Shown piece after piece: positions 49,799-61,313 of a stretch of 64,000 nt of DNA. The stretch is from Sindora glabra. Lineage: Eukaryota; Streptophyta; Magnoliopsida; Fabales; Fabaceae. Positions within the stretch are counted from its first letter, which is position 1; each line of letters opens with the position of its first letter. Location: positions 63,063,220 to 63,127,219 of the forward strand of contig CM035232.1 of assembly GCA_020226215.1 (NCBI GenBank), read 5' to 3'. Position numbers and translations under genes: made by a program. A model generated the notes under the pieces. That model saw only the letters and a list, made by a program, of their open reading frames with translations. It did not search any database and was not told the DNA's origin.

Positions 49799-51354
49799 TG
49801 TTAGTGTGTATATCTTTGGAACTAATCATAAGATAATTGTAATAATGCACAATGTATTATGTTTTATTTTAGGCAATACAATTATTATATTTTATTTCAT
49901 TTCAATATTTGTACAATTTATAACTTAATATAATAATTATCCATGGAATAATTTTATTATTCCCAAAATGTCCATAGTTGAGTATTATTGCGAAATGGAA
50001 AACAATAGTACATCGAGACTATTATGTATAATAATTGATGATTGTGAATCATGTATATATGATATTAAGTCAGTACATGGGTAAATTATGAGTGAAAAGA
50101 TGTATTGGATTGATCCGCTATGAGAATACTACATGAATTGTTGTGTATCATTAGTTATTCTTATGTGACTACATTGAATGTAGCCCTTTAACCTGAAGTC
50201 ATTATGGTTCCCTACATGAGAAGTCACACACTTTGATATTATCCTGTGTCACATTTAATCAAGATGTCATGTAAGGCGTTAATTGGGTGTGTCACAAATC
50301 ATGCAAAAGGATGTGAGTGATGTAGATGAAAATTTGTTCTTTTTGTATAGAAGGAATGATATCCTTAGGCCCATTTATTAAGTGAGATTAAGAAATGTAT
50401 GGTCATTCTCAAATGGATCAATATGTAATATTGATAATTTATTTAAATTAGTTTACATAGTATTAAGAAATGTGAATTAAACATTGATGAGAATGATACA
50501 TTCCATTCTTTTAGTTCGATTTGGATATTGTTACAAAAGGAATAGTATTGCAAAGTGTTGTTCACACATTAGATAGATGTTGAATCATAGATATTCTTGC
50601 TACTTAGATGGTAGTGTTGTATTGCTAGATACTACTCATTATCTATGGTCCACTGATAGGTTATAACTAATATAGTAAGAACCTACAAGGTTACACAAAA
50701 ATAATAAGAATGAGATAATAATTAATTAGATTTTAGTCAGACTAAAATCCTATTAATTAGACTTGTTATTTAGTGCATATATATATTATCAAATTAGTAA
50801 TATATATTATTCACATGATATATAGTATATTATTTAATATTAAAGTAATATTAAATAATTATATTATGGAATAATGTTATTATCTAATAATATTTAGTTA
50901 TTAATATTAAGGTAATATTAGATAATTAATGGATAAGCTCTATCTCTTCTCACTCTAATCATGATAAAGATAAGGTATTAGTGGTTGAATAAAATTAAGA
51001 GAGTGTAAGTGGTTTCCTAGTGAGACTAGGAAAATGACATACCTTAGTTCTATAAAAGTGGCATGAAGGCGTTACTTTACTAATGGAATAAAAACTGTCA
51101 CAAAAAAAATTGCAACAAAACCGTATTGCTTTGTGAGAGAAGTGCTTCCTAGTAGATTCATGGAGGTAGAGAAGTCATCATTTACTCCATGTAGATATTG
51201 TAGAAGCACTATCGCTTAATTATACTTATAATTTGTACTTCAAGAGGTAATATTTGTAGACATAATTATTGATCTATGTCCCTATGTATTAATGTTGAAA
51301 GGTTTCATAAATTTTTGAAAATTTGTTGTGCTTAAGTATATGTGAAATCCAACA
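49799..51354 (+). repeat. 3' LTR of the copia element
   Basis: 1,556 bp from TGTTAGTGTGTATATC to ATCCAACA (three more bases, ACA, could belong to it). A TATA box (TATAAAAG) at 51,051 lies in the expected promoter position. The matching 5' LTR is not in the window, so the element is 5'-truncated or its 5' end has decayed beyond recognition. Confidence 0.8.
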
Positions 51355-51414
51355 ACATGGACTAAGAAAATTCAATGCTAAGATAGAAAAGAAAGAAACA
51401 AAATGTCCTAACTT

Positions 51415-51475
51415 TAATTTAGTCTCCAGTGGAGTAACTAATCTATTGCGATATGCCTCGTGGTAAAATCTGTGG
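51415..51475 (+). repeat. Tat/Retand-like repeat copy B, left piece
   Basis: Contains TCTCCAGTGGAGT, then ATTGCGATATGCCTCGTGG, which aligns with copy A at 19,346-19,375. In Tat-lineage elements a 'CCAGTGGAGTCGCCA' string usually sits here. It ends in ATCTGTGG, the left target duplication of the hAT element. Confidence 0.6.
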
Positions 51476-51495
51476 TAGAGGTGTTAAAATAAGTT

Positions 51496-53015
51496 TGATT
51501 TAATGAGTTGGCTTAGGACAGTATAATTTTTCCTGATTTAGGACTAGAACTAAGATTAATATTGACATAAAAAACGATAACAGTGGCTCGACCTAGGAAG
51601 AGATTAGGACTAGTTAACCCAACTTAGTAAAAGATTAGAATTAATAAGTGTTAATCCGTTGAGTTATTAAGTTAACTTATTAACATAATAATAGTAGTAA
51701 ATAATAAATGATTAATTTATTATTGTATATTTAATTTTTATATATATTAAAATAATAATTTCAAAATATAAAAATTATACTTTAATACTAGAATTTTAAA
51801 AATATTATTTAAAAATTGTGATAATTCTAGAATGTATTTTACCAAATAAATGAGTTACTTAACTTACTTTAAAACTTATAAATTCACCTCATTGATAAAT
51901 TAAATTAATTTTTAGATGTATTTGATACATCAATTTGTTAAAAACTTTTATTTAATAAGTTTCATATAAATTACATAATTTATAATTTATAAGTTATTAG
52001 TTTTTTAAAATTTTATATCTCTTTTTTAATTAATTTGTAGATTTTTTAATTATTTAAATAAATATTTTTTAATTTAATATAAATAAATAAAAATAATTAA
52101 TTAAATAACTAAATATTTGATATTATAAAATATAATTAATTAAATTTTAAATAATAATATTCTTGTTTTAAAATTTTGATTACATTAATATAATTTATTT
52201 TTGAAATAAATATAAATTTATTTATTTTATATAATTATTTATATTAATATATTTTTATATTTTTAACTAATTTGACTATTAATTTTATTTAATATATTTA
52301 AAATATTGAATTAATATATTAGAGAAACTAAAACTATAATTAAATTTACAAAAGTAACTTTAAAAAATTTATTATTTTTAAAAAATATTTCTATGCTTTA
52401 ATAGCCATATAATATACAACATAAATTAATTATAAATTGATACATTTGACTATACTTAAATATTAATTATTATTTTTTATTAATTTATATGTTCATTCAT
52501 AATTATAAATAAAAAATTATATAAATTCATTAAAAATAAAAATAATAACTTATTTTTATTATATGTAATTTATATAAAATTGAAAAAATAAAATAAATTA
52601 GTAAATTTTTTATCATTTTGATGTTAAATTTTTTTATTTTTAATTACATATAAATTTATTAAATTAATACAAAAGAGTTTAAAAATAGAAGAAGAAAAAG
52701 CATAAATGATTGACTTTTATGAATTGAATTGATTGACAATTTGTCAGAGAAGTATAAGCTCCAAAGAGGGATGGAAACAATGACGTGTTGCACACTTCTA
52801 AAGTGTTTGGTAGCTTTGGAGAATTTGGAGCATTGAATCCAATGTTGCTTGTCAATAGGTTGTATACACACTAGAAGGTGATGACTACCTCAGAGGTTTT
52901 GTCGTTGTGCAATGATAGAGCGTTTGCATTTTTTTGCCATTGTGCAATGACTTTCTAAGGAGTTGAAAATGAGTTTAGCTAACTTTTTGTCAAACTTTTG
53001 AGGTAGAATTGTACT
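51496..53015. other. hAT subterminal and 5' region
   Basis: AT-rich with short GTTAACCCAACTTAG and GGCTTAGGAC-type subterminal motifs near the left end. No BED zinc finger or transposase N-terminus is recognisable. The 70-codon minus-strand frame at 52,659-52,871 has no domain. Confidence 0.5.
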
Positions 53016-54415
53016 TACATCCAATATTTGAACATCACCATCTTAAATAGGCTATATTTGTGTAATTGTCCATTATATTGATAATAATTTTATTTTATAT
53101 TAAAGAATTATTTATTTTAAACTAATTCTACCACCACATGAATGCATCTACTATTGCTTTTTATATAAAAAATACTTGTAATGATTACATAATATCGGAT
53201 AAAATATTTTCAATTATGTTTGATAATACATCTACTAATATTAATGCTATTAGAATTTTAATTCTAACTTTTAATCCTATTCTTGAAGCTCAATTTTTTC
53301 ATCTTAAATGTACATACCATATTTTAAATTTAGTTATTTAAGATGCATTAAAAGTTATTTCTATACTTATACAAAATCTTAAAAATATAGTTTTATATAT
53401 CAAATCATCACTAGTTAAAAAGCATGATCGGAAATAATTATGTATTCAACTAAGAAACCTAAAATGCCTTCGCAAGATGTTTGTACATAATGGAATTTTA
53501 CCTTCAAAATGTTAGAATTTTATTTAAAGTATAAAGATGTCTTGAATATTTTTTATTCAATGAAAATTCAATTGAATCATTACTTTGAAAATGTTGAATA
53601 GGAAAGGGTACAAATTTGCTCATAATTTTTATAAATATTTTATAAAATAACTAATCTTGTATCTGATTCTTATTATCCGATATCTCATTCCATACTTAGT
53701 GTTTTGCTTAATTATAGTTCTGCATTTTTTAAATTTGGAAGTATTAATGGGTTTGAAATTATTATTAATGAACATTCACCAAAATGGAATGAATACTTTA
53801 GAAATATTCCTTATTTATATGTTATAACTACAATTATGAATTTGAGAGTTAAACAAGAAAGGGCAAAAAAATTCCTACAAAAGTACAATGAAAATATGCA
53901 ATATGAATTTAACTTAGAGTTTTACATGAATGATATAAATAATTTATTATTAGAAATATTTTAAGTATACAGTAGTAAATTTAGTTCTTCGCATTTATAC
54001 ATGTGTTCTTCATCTTTTTAAAAAATGAGTATCCTATTTCATGAAGAATATGATAACTTCTTAGATTTAACTGATGATACTCCCTCAATCAACAATAAGT
54101 TAAGTTCTTACTTATTTACACCTATTGTAACTAATATACCAAAATTTATAATTTCAGAATGGTGGAAAATGCAAATGATATAATATTCTATATTTTTTCT
54201 TATGGCACTTGATATAATAACCCTTCCAATATCTTCAGTAGCATTAGAAAGTTCATTTTCTCTTGCTGACCAAATTTTGGATGACAAACATTTATTTATA
54301 AATGATTAGAATTTAAAGATAGATATTTGTTTAAAGGATTGGTTTGATGTAGAAGATAAATAACAAAATGATTTGTAAAAAGATGGATTATCATTGGGTG
54401 AAGGAGATAATTAGA
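53016..54415 (+). pseudogene. hAT transposase remnant
   Basis: Plus-strand translation, with stops and frame changes, shows hAT transposase blocks in order. ICVIVHYIDNNF lies at about 53,056-53,095. 53,138-53,341 has FDNTSTNINAI and HLKCTYHILNLVI (the Asp-containing and C..H blocks). 53,704-53,964 has KWNEYFRNIPYLYVI and a following KYNENM, the hAT-like domain before the dimerisation region. The hATC dimerisation block is at 54,090-54,350 (EWWKMQ, VALESSFSLADQILDD, LKIDICLKDW). Transposase cuts the element ends and inserts them with 8-bp duplications. At least four stops interrupt it, so it is dead. Confidence 0.85.
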
Positions 54416-54907
54416 AATAACGACATATTCATATATTGTAAATTTACTTAACAAAATATTTATACTTATTTTATTTAATAGTGAAAATTTTCTAGATTAG
54501 GTCCTATGATTTTTACCTTTTTTAATAGGAGTTTTCCATGTTAAAAATTATTATGTCTTAATTTATGTCTTCATTATTTTTAGTTCTATTAGAAGTGGTT
54601 AAATTATTTTTGGTTAATATTTTCTTTTACATATTAAAGGTGATGGGATTTTAATATATTGAAAAGTTACCAATATATCTTAAAAAATTAGGAACAAAAA
54701 TATATTAATATTTAAAAAATTTCTTACTTTCTTTTTTTTGAAAGAATTTATATTTAATGTCTTTAAAATTTTAAAAAGATATAATTTTTATTTCAATTGT
54801 TTTAATAAATTTATTTTAATTTCATCCTTTTAATAAAATTTTAAGTGATAATAATAAAATATAATTATATTTAATAATAATATATTTCAATTAATTAATG
54901 GTATAAA

Positions 54908-54910
<3 letters not shown>

Positions 54911-54962
<52 letters not shown>
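54911..54962. repeat. (AAT)n trinucleotide microsatellite
   Basis: 52 bp of uninterrupted AAT repeat inside the 3' part of the hAT element. Confidence 0.95.
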
Positions 54963-54963
<1 letters not shown>

Positions 54964-55155
54964 CATGAATTATTAAAATCTTCTTGATAGATATTGACCT
55001 AGGATTGGGACTAGGATTTGTATTACAATAACCCGATCTTGACTTGACCTAATAAAAAAATAGCGTAGCTTGCGATTGGCCTGACATATTGTTTTTTTCT
55101 ATTAGGTCAACTTGGTAAGGTTAGGTTAGCCTATTTTAATAGATCTAATCTATGG

Positions 55156-56614
55156 GAGGCAAGTGAGTTTCGTATGTCTTGGGACATGTTGGTGAGTATG
55201 AATAAAAAGAAAATGAAATTATTATCAATCATTTTTTATTGTGCAATTGGAACACCGAAAATGATTTTCATTCTTAGAGATAAGATTTGAGAGTTAGTTA
55301 CGTGTAGGGAAGGTATTAGCACCCTGTTTGTTTAAAAAATGGTTATCTATTTATTTTAATTTTATCTTTTGAATTGAATTACGATAATTCTTACTACATT
55401 ATATGTGTGTTTTTTTAAAAATATGATTTTCATTTTAGTTATTTGTTGATTTGGTTATCTAAATTTGCTTAATTTCATGATAGGATTTCGATAAAATAGA
55501 ATGCCTTAATAATGTTAAGCACCATTACAATCACACTTAAAATTGGATTACTTAATTTTAATAAATCATAAGCACAAATTCTATTATTTTTGAAAAAATT
55601 TTATTTTATTATTTTTGAAAAAATTTTATTTTTATTTTTTAAATATTTTTATTTTATCATTTCAAAAAAAAATTATTTCATTATTTTTAGAGGATATTTA
55701 ACGAAATGGTTGTAATAGAATAAGAAAAAATTTATTTTTAATAATCTTATTTATTTATTTAATAATATTGTATTGATAAGTTTTTTGATTTAAAATATCA
55801 AATTTATTCAATTTCATAACTAAATCTGAATAAAGAATTTATTTAAATAAATTGGAATTATAATTTTAATATCATTTCATAATTTTAAAGTATTAAATTT
55901 GTCCAATTTTGTGATCAAATCTAAATATAAAATTACTTGAGAAAACTAAAATTATAATTTTAATGTTAATTTATAATTTTTAAAATATCAAATTTATTCA
56001 ACTTCATGGTTAAATTTGAATAAAAAATTATCCAAAAAAATTAAAATTATATTTATTGTACTTGTAATTAATTTGAATATTATTTCATTATCATAAAGTT
56101 TTAAATTATAAAAATTTTATAAAAAAAGATATGTGTCAATAAAATTGTTTCAAAGAGAAATTTTAATGATAGTAAATTATTATTAGTAAAAATAAATTTT
56201 TTAGTAAATTTAATTAACATCACATAAAAAAATAAGATGGAGAACATTTAAATTAATGAAAGTCAAACTATAATAATATTTGTAATTTAGAATAAAGAAA
56301 GCACAAAAAATATCAGTACAAAAATTAGATAGGTGGGATGGACACAGTGTAATATTGTCCTATCCCATCACCTTTTATAAAATAAATTCTTTTTTTAACT
56401 TCACTTCATAATAATATTTTTTTGAAAAAAAGACAATAATACGATACAAATTATGAGTGCACATACAATTTTAATAGAATAAAATAAATTGAAACACATT
56501 ATATACAAAAATGATATATGTAAGATAATTTTTTATGTGTAATAATATTGATATTTTTTTAGTTTAATTGAGTCATCCAATTTAATGTTAAAAATATCTC
56601 TCACCTTGAGAATT
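55156..56614 (+). repeat. Tat/Retand-like repeat copy B, middle piece
   Basis: Aligns with copy A 19,375-20,808: GAGGCAAGTGAGTTTCGTA, GAGAGTTAGTTACGTGTAGG with AAGGTATTAGCACCCT (55,290-55,325), and the GGTGGGATGGACACAGTGTA block (56,332). It is interrupted at 56,614 by the next entry. Copy A has uninterrupted sequence (GAATATTAAAAC) at this point. Confidence 0.65.
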
Positions 56615-56964
56615 TGCAATGCCCCAAGTTAATATTTAAAATTTTTATAAATTTTAGTACTTATAAAAATTTATTTTGTTTATTTGATTAATATTTGATT
56701 TTAAAATTATTTTTAAAAAAATAATAAAATGATACCAATAATGATATTTGAAATATATTCATTTTATATGATCATTATTGATTCAATTAGTTTAAAGTAA
56801 TTGTTACAAGAGATTTCTTGCAAAGTGGAAATAAGTTTGTAAATAGGGATGCAAGTATCTATAAAAATAAATCTTTTGTATTTAATAAATTATTTTGAGA
56901 ATTTTGAAAGTTTAAAATATTTATTTTAGGACTTTTAAAAATTATCAAGTTATTATAGATATAT

Positions 56965-56967
<3 letters not shown>

Positions 56968-56998
<31 letters not shown>
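56968..56998. repeat. AT microsatellite
   Basis: About 30 bp of AT dinucleotide repeat within the probable solo LTR. Confidence 0.9.
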
Positions 56999-57002
<4 letters not shown>

Positions 57003-58289
57003 GTATTAGGGGAAGATTAAAAATAATTAAGTTAATATTTTAAATAAAATAAATTTTATAAAGATGAATTTTTAATTAATCAATGGTTAGGTTATTTTTA
57101 TTTAAAATGGATGGTCAGGAATGAATTAAATAAGAGATTGATGGATGAGATTAAAAGGGGACTTAGGCTTTGGTGTGCCGAGAAGTGCCATATCATTACC
57201 CATAACTCATTCATTTTGCATTATCTATCTTCCCTTTTCTTTTATTAAAGTTGGTGCTCTTTTACTTGTTCTTTTTTTTTCTTTTAACCTGGTTCTCTTT
57301 CCTTTTCCACAAATTTCACTAGTTCTCCCTCTCTCTTGCAGTCTTGCTCTCTCCCTTCTCTTCCACGACATTATTCCTCTTATTTTCTCCCATCTTGCTA
57401 GCTTTCTCCTTCATTTGATCATCAATGTTCACTTTTCGCTGGAGTATCACCATTTTGCCATTTTTGTTTATTCTTCACTATCGTTTGATAAGTGCTAGTG
57501 GGGCTGATAGAAATTAAGCAGGATCAACCAACTCTTTCTGTTACTATTCTGTTCATTGAGAGCTACCTTTAATAGGTGTTCTATCTTCTATCAAGTAGCC
57601 AGTTCATGGCATGGTTATAGGAGTAGCAGGGCAAAGCTAAGTGATGACACTGTAGCATTGGGGGGTTTTTTGTTCTTTGGCCACACTCCATGCTTTCTAA
57701 CACCGGCGAGCTTCCAGTAGCTCTTTTAGAAGGTGATAAGGCTTTTTTATCAAGAGATTTCCTTATACGTTTTTCAAGATTGAAGTTTTATCCAAGAAAA
57801 AAAATCCATTTGTCTAATTTTAAGGTATATGTTGATACATATTAGAATGTGGTTTTTATGCAGTAAAATGTTAAAATACTAAGACTAGATAGAGTATTCA
57901 CGGGGTATTATATTCTTGTATTTCAAATGCTTTCAACTTGAATTAAGAAAAACCCATTTTTATGTGTTGTTAAAAAATGTGATGGTGCTTCAAAGAAATA
58001 AAAATGTTGTGCTCTAGAATGTTAGATTAACATAAATGAGGTTGATCTAGAGCATAAAATTTAAATAGTTTTAGTAGTGAAGGTATAAACTAAAAAAATC
58101 TTTTTATGAGTAATTTTTAAATATATGAGACATGGTCTTTATGATACAAAATATTATAATACTATGATAAGAATATTTTTAGAAAAATTAAAAATTGATT
58201 CAAGTCTAAATTAAAGAATTCCTAGAGATGTGAAAAAGGAATGGGTTTGTTATTACTTTTTAATTTAATATATGATTAATTTGAAATTG

Positions 58290-58294
<5 letters not shown>

Positions 58295-58333
<39 letters not shown>
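58295..58333. repeat. AT microsatellite
   Basis: About 39 bp of AT dinucleotide repeat within the probable solo LTR. Confidence 0.9.
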
Positions 58334-58336
<3 letters not shown>

Positions 58337-60149
58337 CCTAAAAAGTGTTTAAAAAATAAGAGCAAAGCCAACATAAATTAATATATTATAATAATGTTAG
58401 TAGTGATTATATGTTTCAAAGAACCAACTTATGAGTAAATTCAAGTATACATTGATGGTTTTATACTTTGAGCTAGAAAAGCTGTTACAAATGAGAATTT
58501 ATGACATTTCAATGGTAAGTTTGAAAATAAAGTATGTGAGAATCCAAAATGATTAAGTGGCATATTTTGATTATCAGTTGATATTAGGAAATATAAGAAA
58601 ATGATAAGGAATGGTATTATATTATGATTTGAAAAAGGATTTGTAATATGTGGAAGGAAAATAAGCGATATTTATATAATTATAATTTATCTTTGTAAAT
58701 AGTGATAATAGGAGGAGTATATAAAAAGATAATTATGGATGCTTCGAAACTTCCTAAGTAGGATCAACATTACTAGGTGAGTATATATCTCACCATAGAT
58801 TAATATTTTAATAACAAATAGTTTAATTGTTGTGAATCATATTCTTCTTATTAATAGTACATATTTCATATTCATGTACATATATTCTTGTGCAAACCTA
58901 GTTACATGATATAAGTGCAATTAGCTATTTAAGTGAATATTAATTAATTTGAGTTTATAGCAAAAGTATAATGGTAAAGTTTCTAATTATTAATGGATTG
59001 TGATTAAGTTCAATGATATTTGTATTTTAGGGCTACTTGTTGCTATTTTGCATTGAAGTTTTATAAATAATTGTGGTATGAGAGTTAAGCTCTCATATGT
59101 ATATTATCAATGAATTCTGCCATGAATGGCATTGAAAATTATGAATTATGTTGGGGCAATAACAATGGAAATTATGAACAATGATGGAGCGATGCTTTGA
59201 AAGCTGAAAGGGAAATTCTCGATAAATAGTTGGGAAGGATATAAGATTAATTTGAGAGTTGGATAGGAAATTCCTAATAAATAGTTGGAAAAAGATAGTA
59301 TTGACCTATAAATAAAAAAATAGCTACATATATGCTTACTATAACTAGATGTGTGATATGATGTGATATTGAAAATTATCTATGATTGGATATTATTGTT
59401 GGTGTGATTAAGATGATTTAGTCGTGTTTAAGCCTTAATAACTATTTGTGATTGTCATGTTTGCTTAGAATAGGTCGTATGTGATTTAATAATGATATTA
59501 TGTATTAATGGATAGATAAGATTTCTATGAATTGTGGTATGAGATATAAAGTTTAAGTCATGTGCAAGTGAACTCTCATTTCAAGGTATGGTTTCATATA
59601 TTTCAAAAATTTAGGAAGATAGGTTTGCTAATATTTTCTAATTTAGTATATGATTAACTTGCGATTGTTATATATAAAATTGATTACCTAGAAGATAGTG
59701 GTAGATATATACTCATTGAGTTCTCAAAATTCACTTTGTTTTATTTTAGCGTTTTTAGGTAATAAGGATTACTTTCAAACCTTGTTTCATCTATAGAGAG
59801 ATAAAGACTACTTATTTTGAAGATTTGATAGTTAGGGATCTTTTTAGATTAGGATAAAAAATGAATTATAGTTTATAATGATTTAGCATCTAATGCGTAA
59901 TTGTGTAGTATTGTGAATGTTGTGGATGCTATTGTATTTAAAAATGATATAGGTTTTATATTTTAAGGTGTGTGACTCTCGAGAAGTGTCGAAAAACAAG
60001 GGAGACTTTATTCATTTTTCCACAAAATTTAAAGTAAAATTTTGGGTTCCCCTAAAAATAAGGAGACTTCCTTTGGATAGATTTGAGGAATCAATGTTAA
60101 GAATTGATATTGGAATCCATACCAATCACGATTAGGTTGGGTGTTGACA

Positions 60150-61240
60150 ATATTAAAATACACTAAACTTTTTGAGTACTTTAATTTATTCTATCATAAG
60201 AATTACACAAAAATAATTTTTTAACTTCACATGTCAAATAAATAAAATATTGAATTCAGAAAAATGAAATAGAATAAAAATTGAAATAAAACAAAATAAA
60301 GAAAAAAAAAAGTAAAAGTGGGATGGGACAGTTATAGTTTATCCCATCCCATCCCATCCTTTTTGCAAAAAAAAAAAAGTATCTTCTCTCTCTTTATCTC
60401 TCTGTCTCTTTCTCATAATTGCTACCCATTTGTTTTCTTTCTTTTTTTTACTTCTTTTCTTCTTACATATGTCAAACTATTTCCTCTTCTTGTTTCTCAT
60501 ATACAATTTCAACTTATTTCTTTTTCTTCCTCCTTCTGATTTTATATTTCTCATTTTTTTATTTTTTTTCTTTGAATATTTCTCTTTTCTTCCTCTTCTC
60601 TTCCTAAATTTTTTAATAGCTTTCCTTCTTTTGCCCTTGATTTTGAAAATTTTCAATCTTCCTTTCCTAAGTTTTTTTGAAATCTCTTTTTTTAATTCCC
60701 TCTATTATGAAATTTTCTAATCTTCCTCTTGTTCTCCTATTTCCTTTTTTTTATGAATGGGTTCACCTTAACTTTTATAGATAAAGCTTTAGCAATTACA
60801 TTTGCATTTAACCTACATTTGACTTACATTTCACCTACTCCTTAGGTAAAGCATTGTCAACAGATTGAGAATTCAACAAAAACATTGTTGTTTTTCAACC
60901 TTAGTTACTACTGTATGTTTAGTATTGCCACATAAATTTTCTTCCTTTAAAAAATTCAAAATCATTTCATCTCATTGTGAGGATATAGATAGGCTAACAA
61001 TGAGTTTGTGATTATGGAGTTTGCTATATAACTAAATGAGATGTAGCAAATGGGTATAAAAGATGTGAAGTATAGAAGAGATGAAAAATGTTAGCAACTC
61101 TTCATCTACTATTGTTGTCATGCTTAAATTTTTTTAAAAATTTTAAATTTTTATTTATTTATTTTTAAATTTTTTTAATGTACTTTATTTTTTAATATTT
61201 ATTCTAATTGTATTATTTTTTGGATAAAATTAGGTGTCAA
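60150..61240 (+). repeat. Tat/Retand-like repeat copy B, right piece
   Basis: Resumes alignment with copy A from TATTAAAA (A: about 20,806) through the polypyrimidine tract (60,361-60,760) to the end GGATAAAATTAGGTGTCAA at 61,240, equivalent to 21,887 in copy A. Phe/Leu/Ser-rich open frames are caused by the pyrimidine tract. Confidence 0.65.
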
Positions 61241-61313
61241 AATTAATGATCCACAAGTATATGAGATTATTTAATGTGAGGAATATGCAACATCCTATCA
61301 TATTCATGATTTT
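61241..61313. other. Short spacer with left target duplication
   Basis: Unassigned 73 bp ending in ATTTT (61,309-61,313), the left target duplication of the solo LTR that follows. Confidence 0.7.

Larger units (their letters stand above)
51476..55147 (+). mobile_element. hAT-family DNA transposon with 8-bp target duplication
   Basis: The 3,672-bp element starts TAGAGGTGTTAAAATAAG and ends CCTATTTTAATAGATCTA. The ends are inverted repeats matching at 14 of 18 positions. It is flanked by ATCTGTGG (51,468-51,475) and ATCTATGG (55,148-55,155), an 8-bp duplication with one transition, the hallmark of hAT elements. Removing it rejoins copy B so that it aligns with copy A. It contains a decayed transposase on the plus strand and an AAT trinucleotide repeat, so it is non-autonomous now. 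Confidence 0.85.
56615..60149 (+). repeat. Probable solo LTR (3.5 kb) of another gypsy family inside copy B
   Basis: TGCAATGCCCCAAG at the left and GGGTGTTGACA at the right bracket 3,535 bp that are absent from copy A at the same place. The ends (TG...CA) and the CCCC-then-CAAG start resemble LTRs of Tekay-type gypsy elements. No coding region, primer site or second LTR is seen, so it is best read as a solo LTR. Target duplication is imperfect: right flank ATATT; left flank GAATT, which could be a 2-bp loss from AATATT. Inside: a C/T-rich block (57,230-57,420) and two AT microsatellites. The 117-codon open frame at 57,145-57,498 lies in that C/T-rich block and is not convincing as a gene. Confidence 0.65.

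Noticed and set aside
57145..57498. 117-codon plus-strand frame in the probable solo LTR
   Set aside because: Most of it is Leu/Ser/Phe from a pyrimidine-rich tract. There is no domain, no signal of conservation and no neighbouring exon.
60318..60720. Hydrophobic, membrane-like open frames in three phases
   Set aside because: Caused by the polypyrimidine tract (Phe/Leu/Ser codons in every frame). The same occurs at 20,951-21,166 in copy A.
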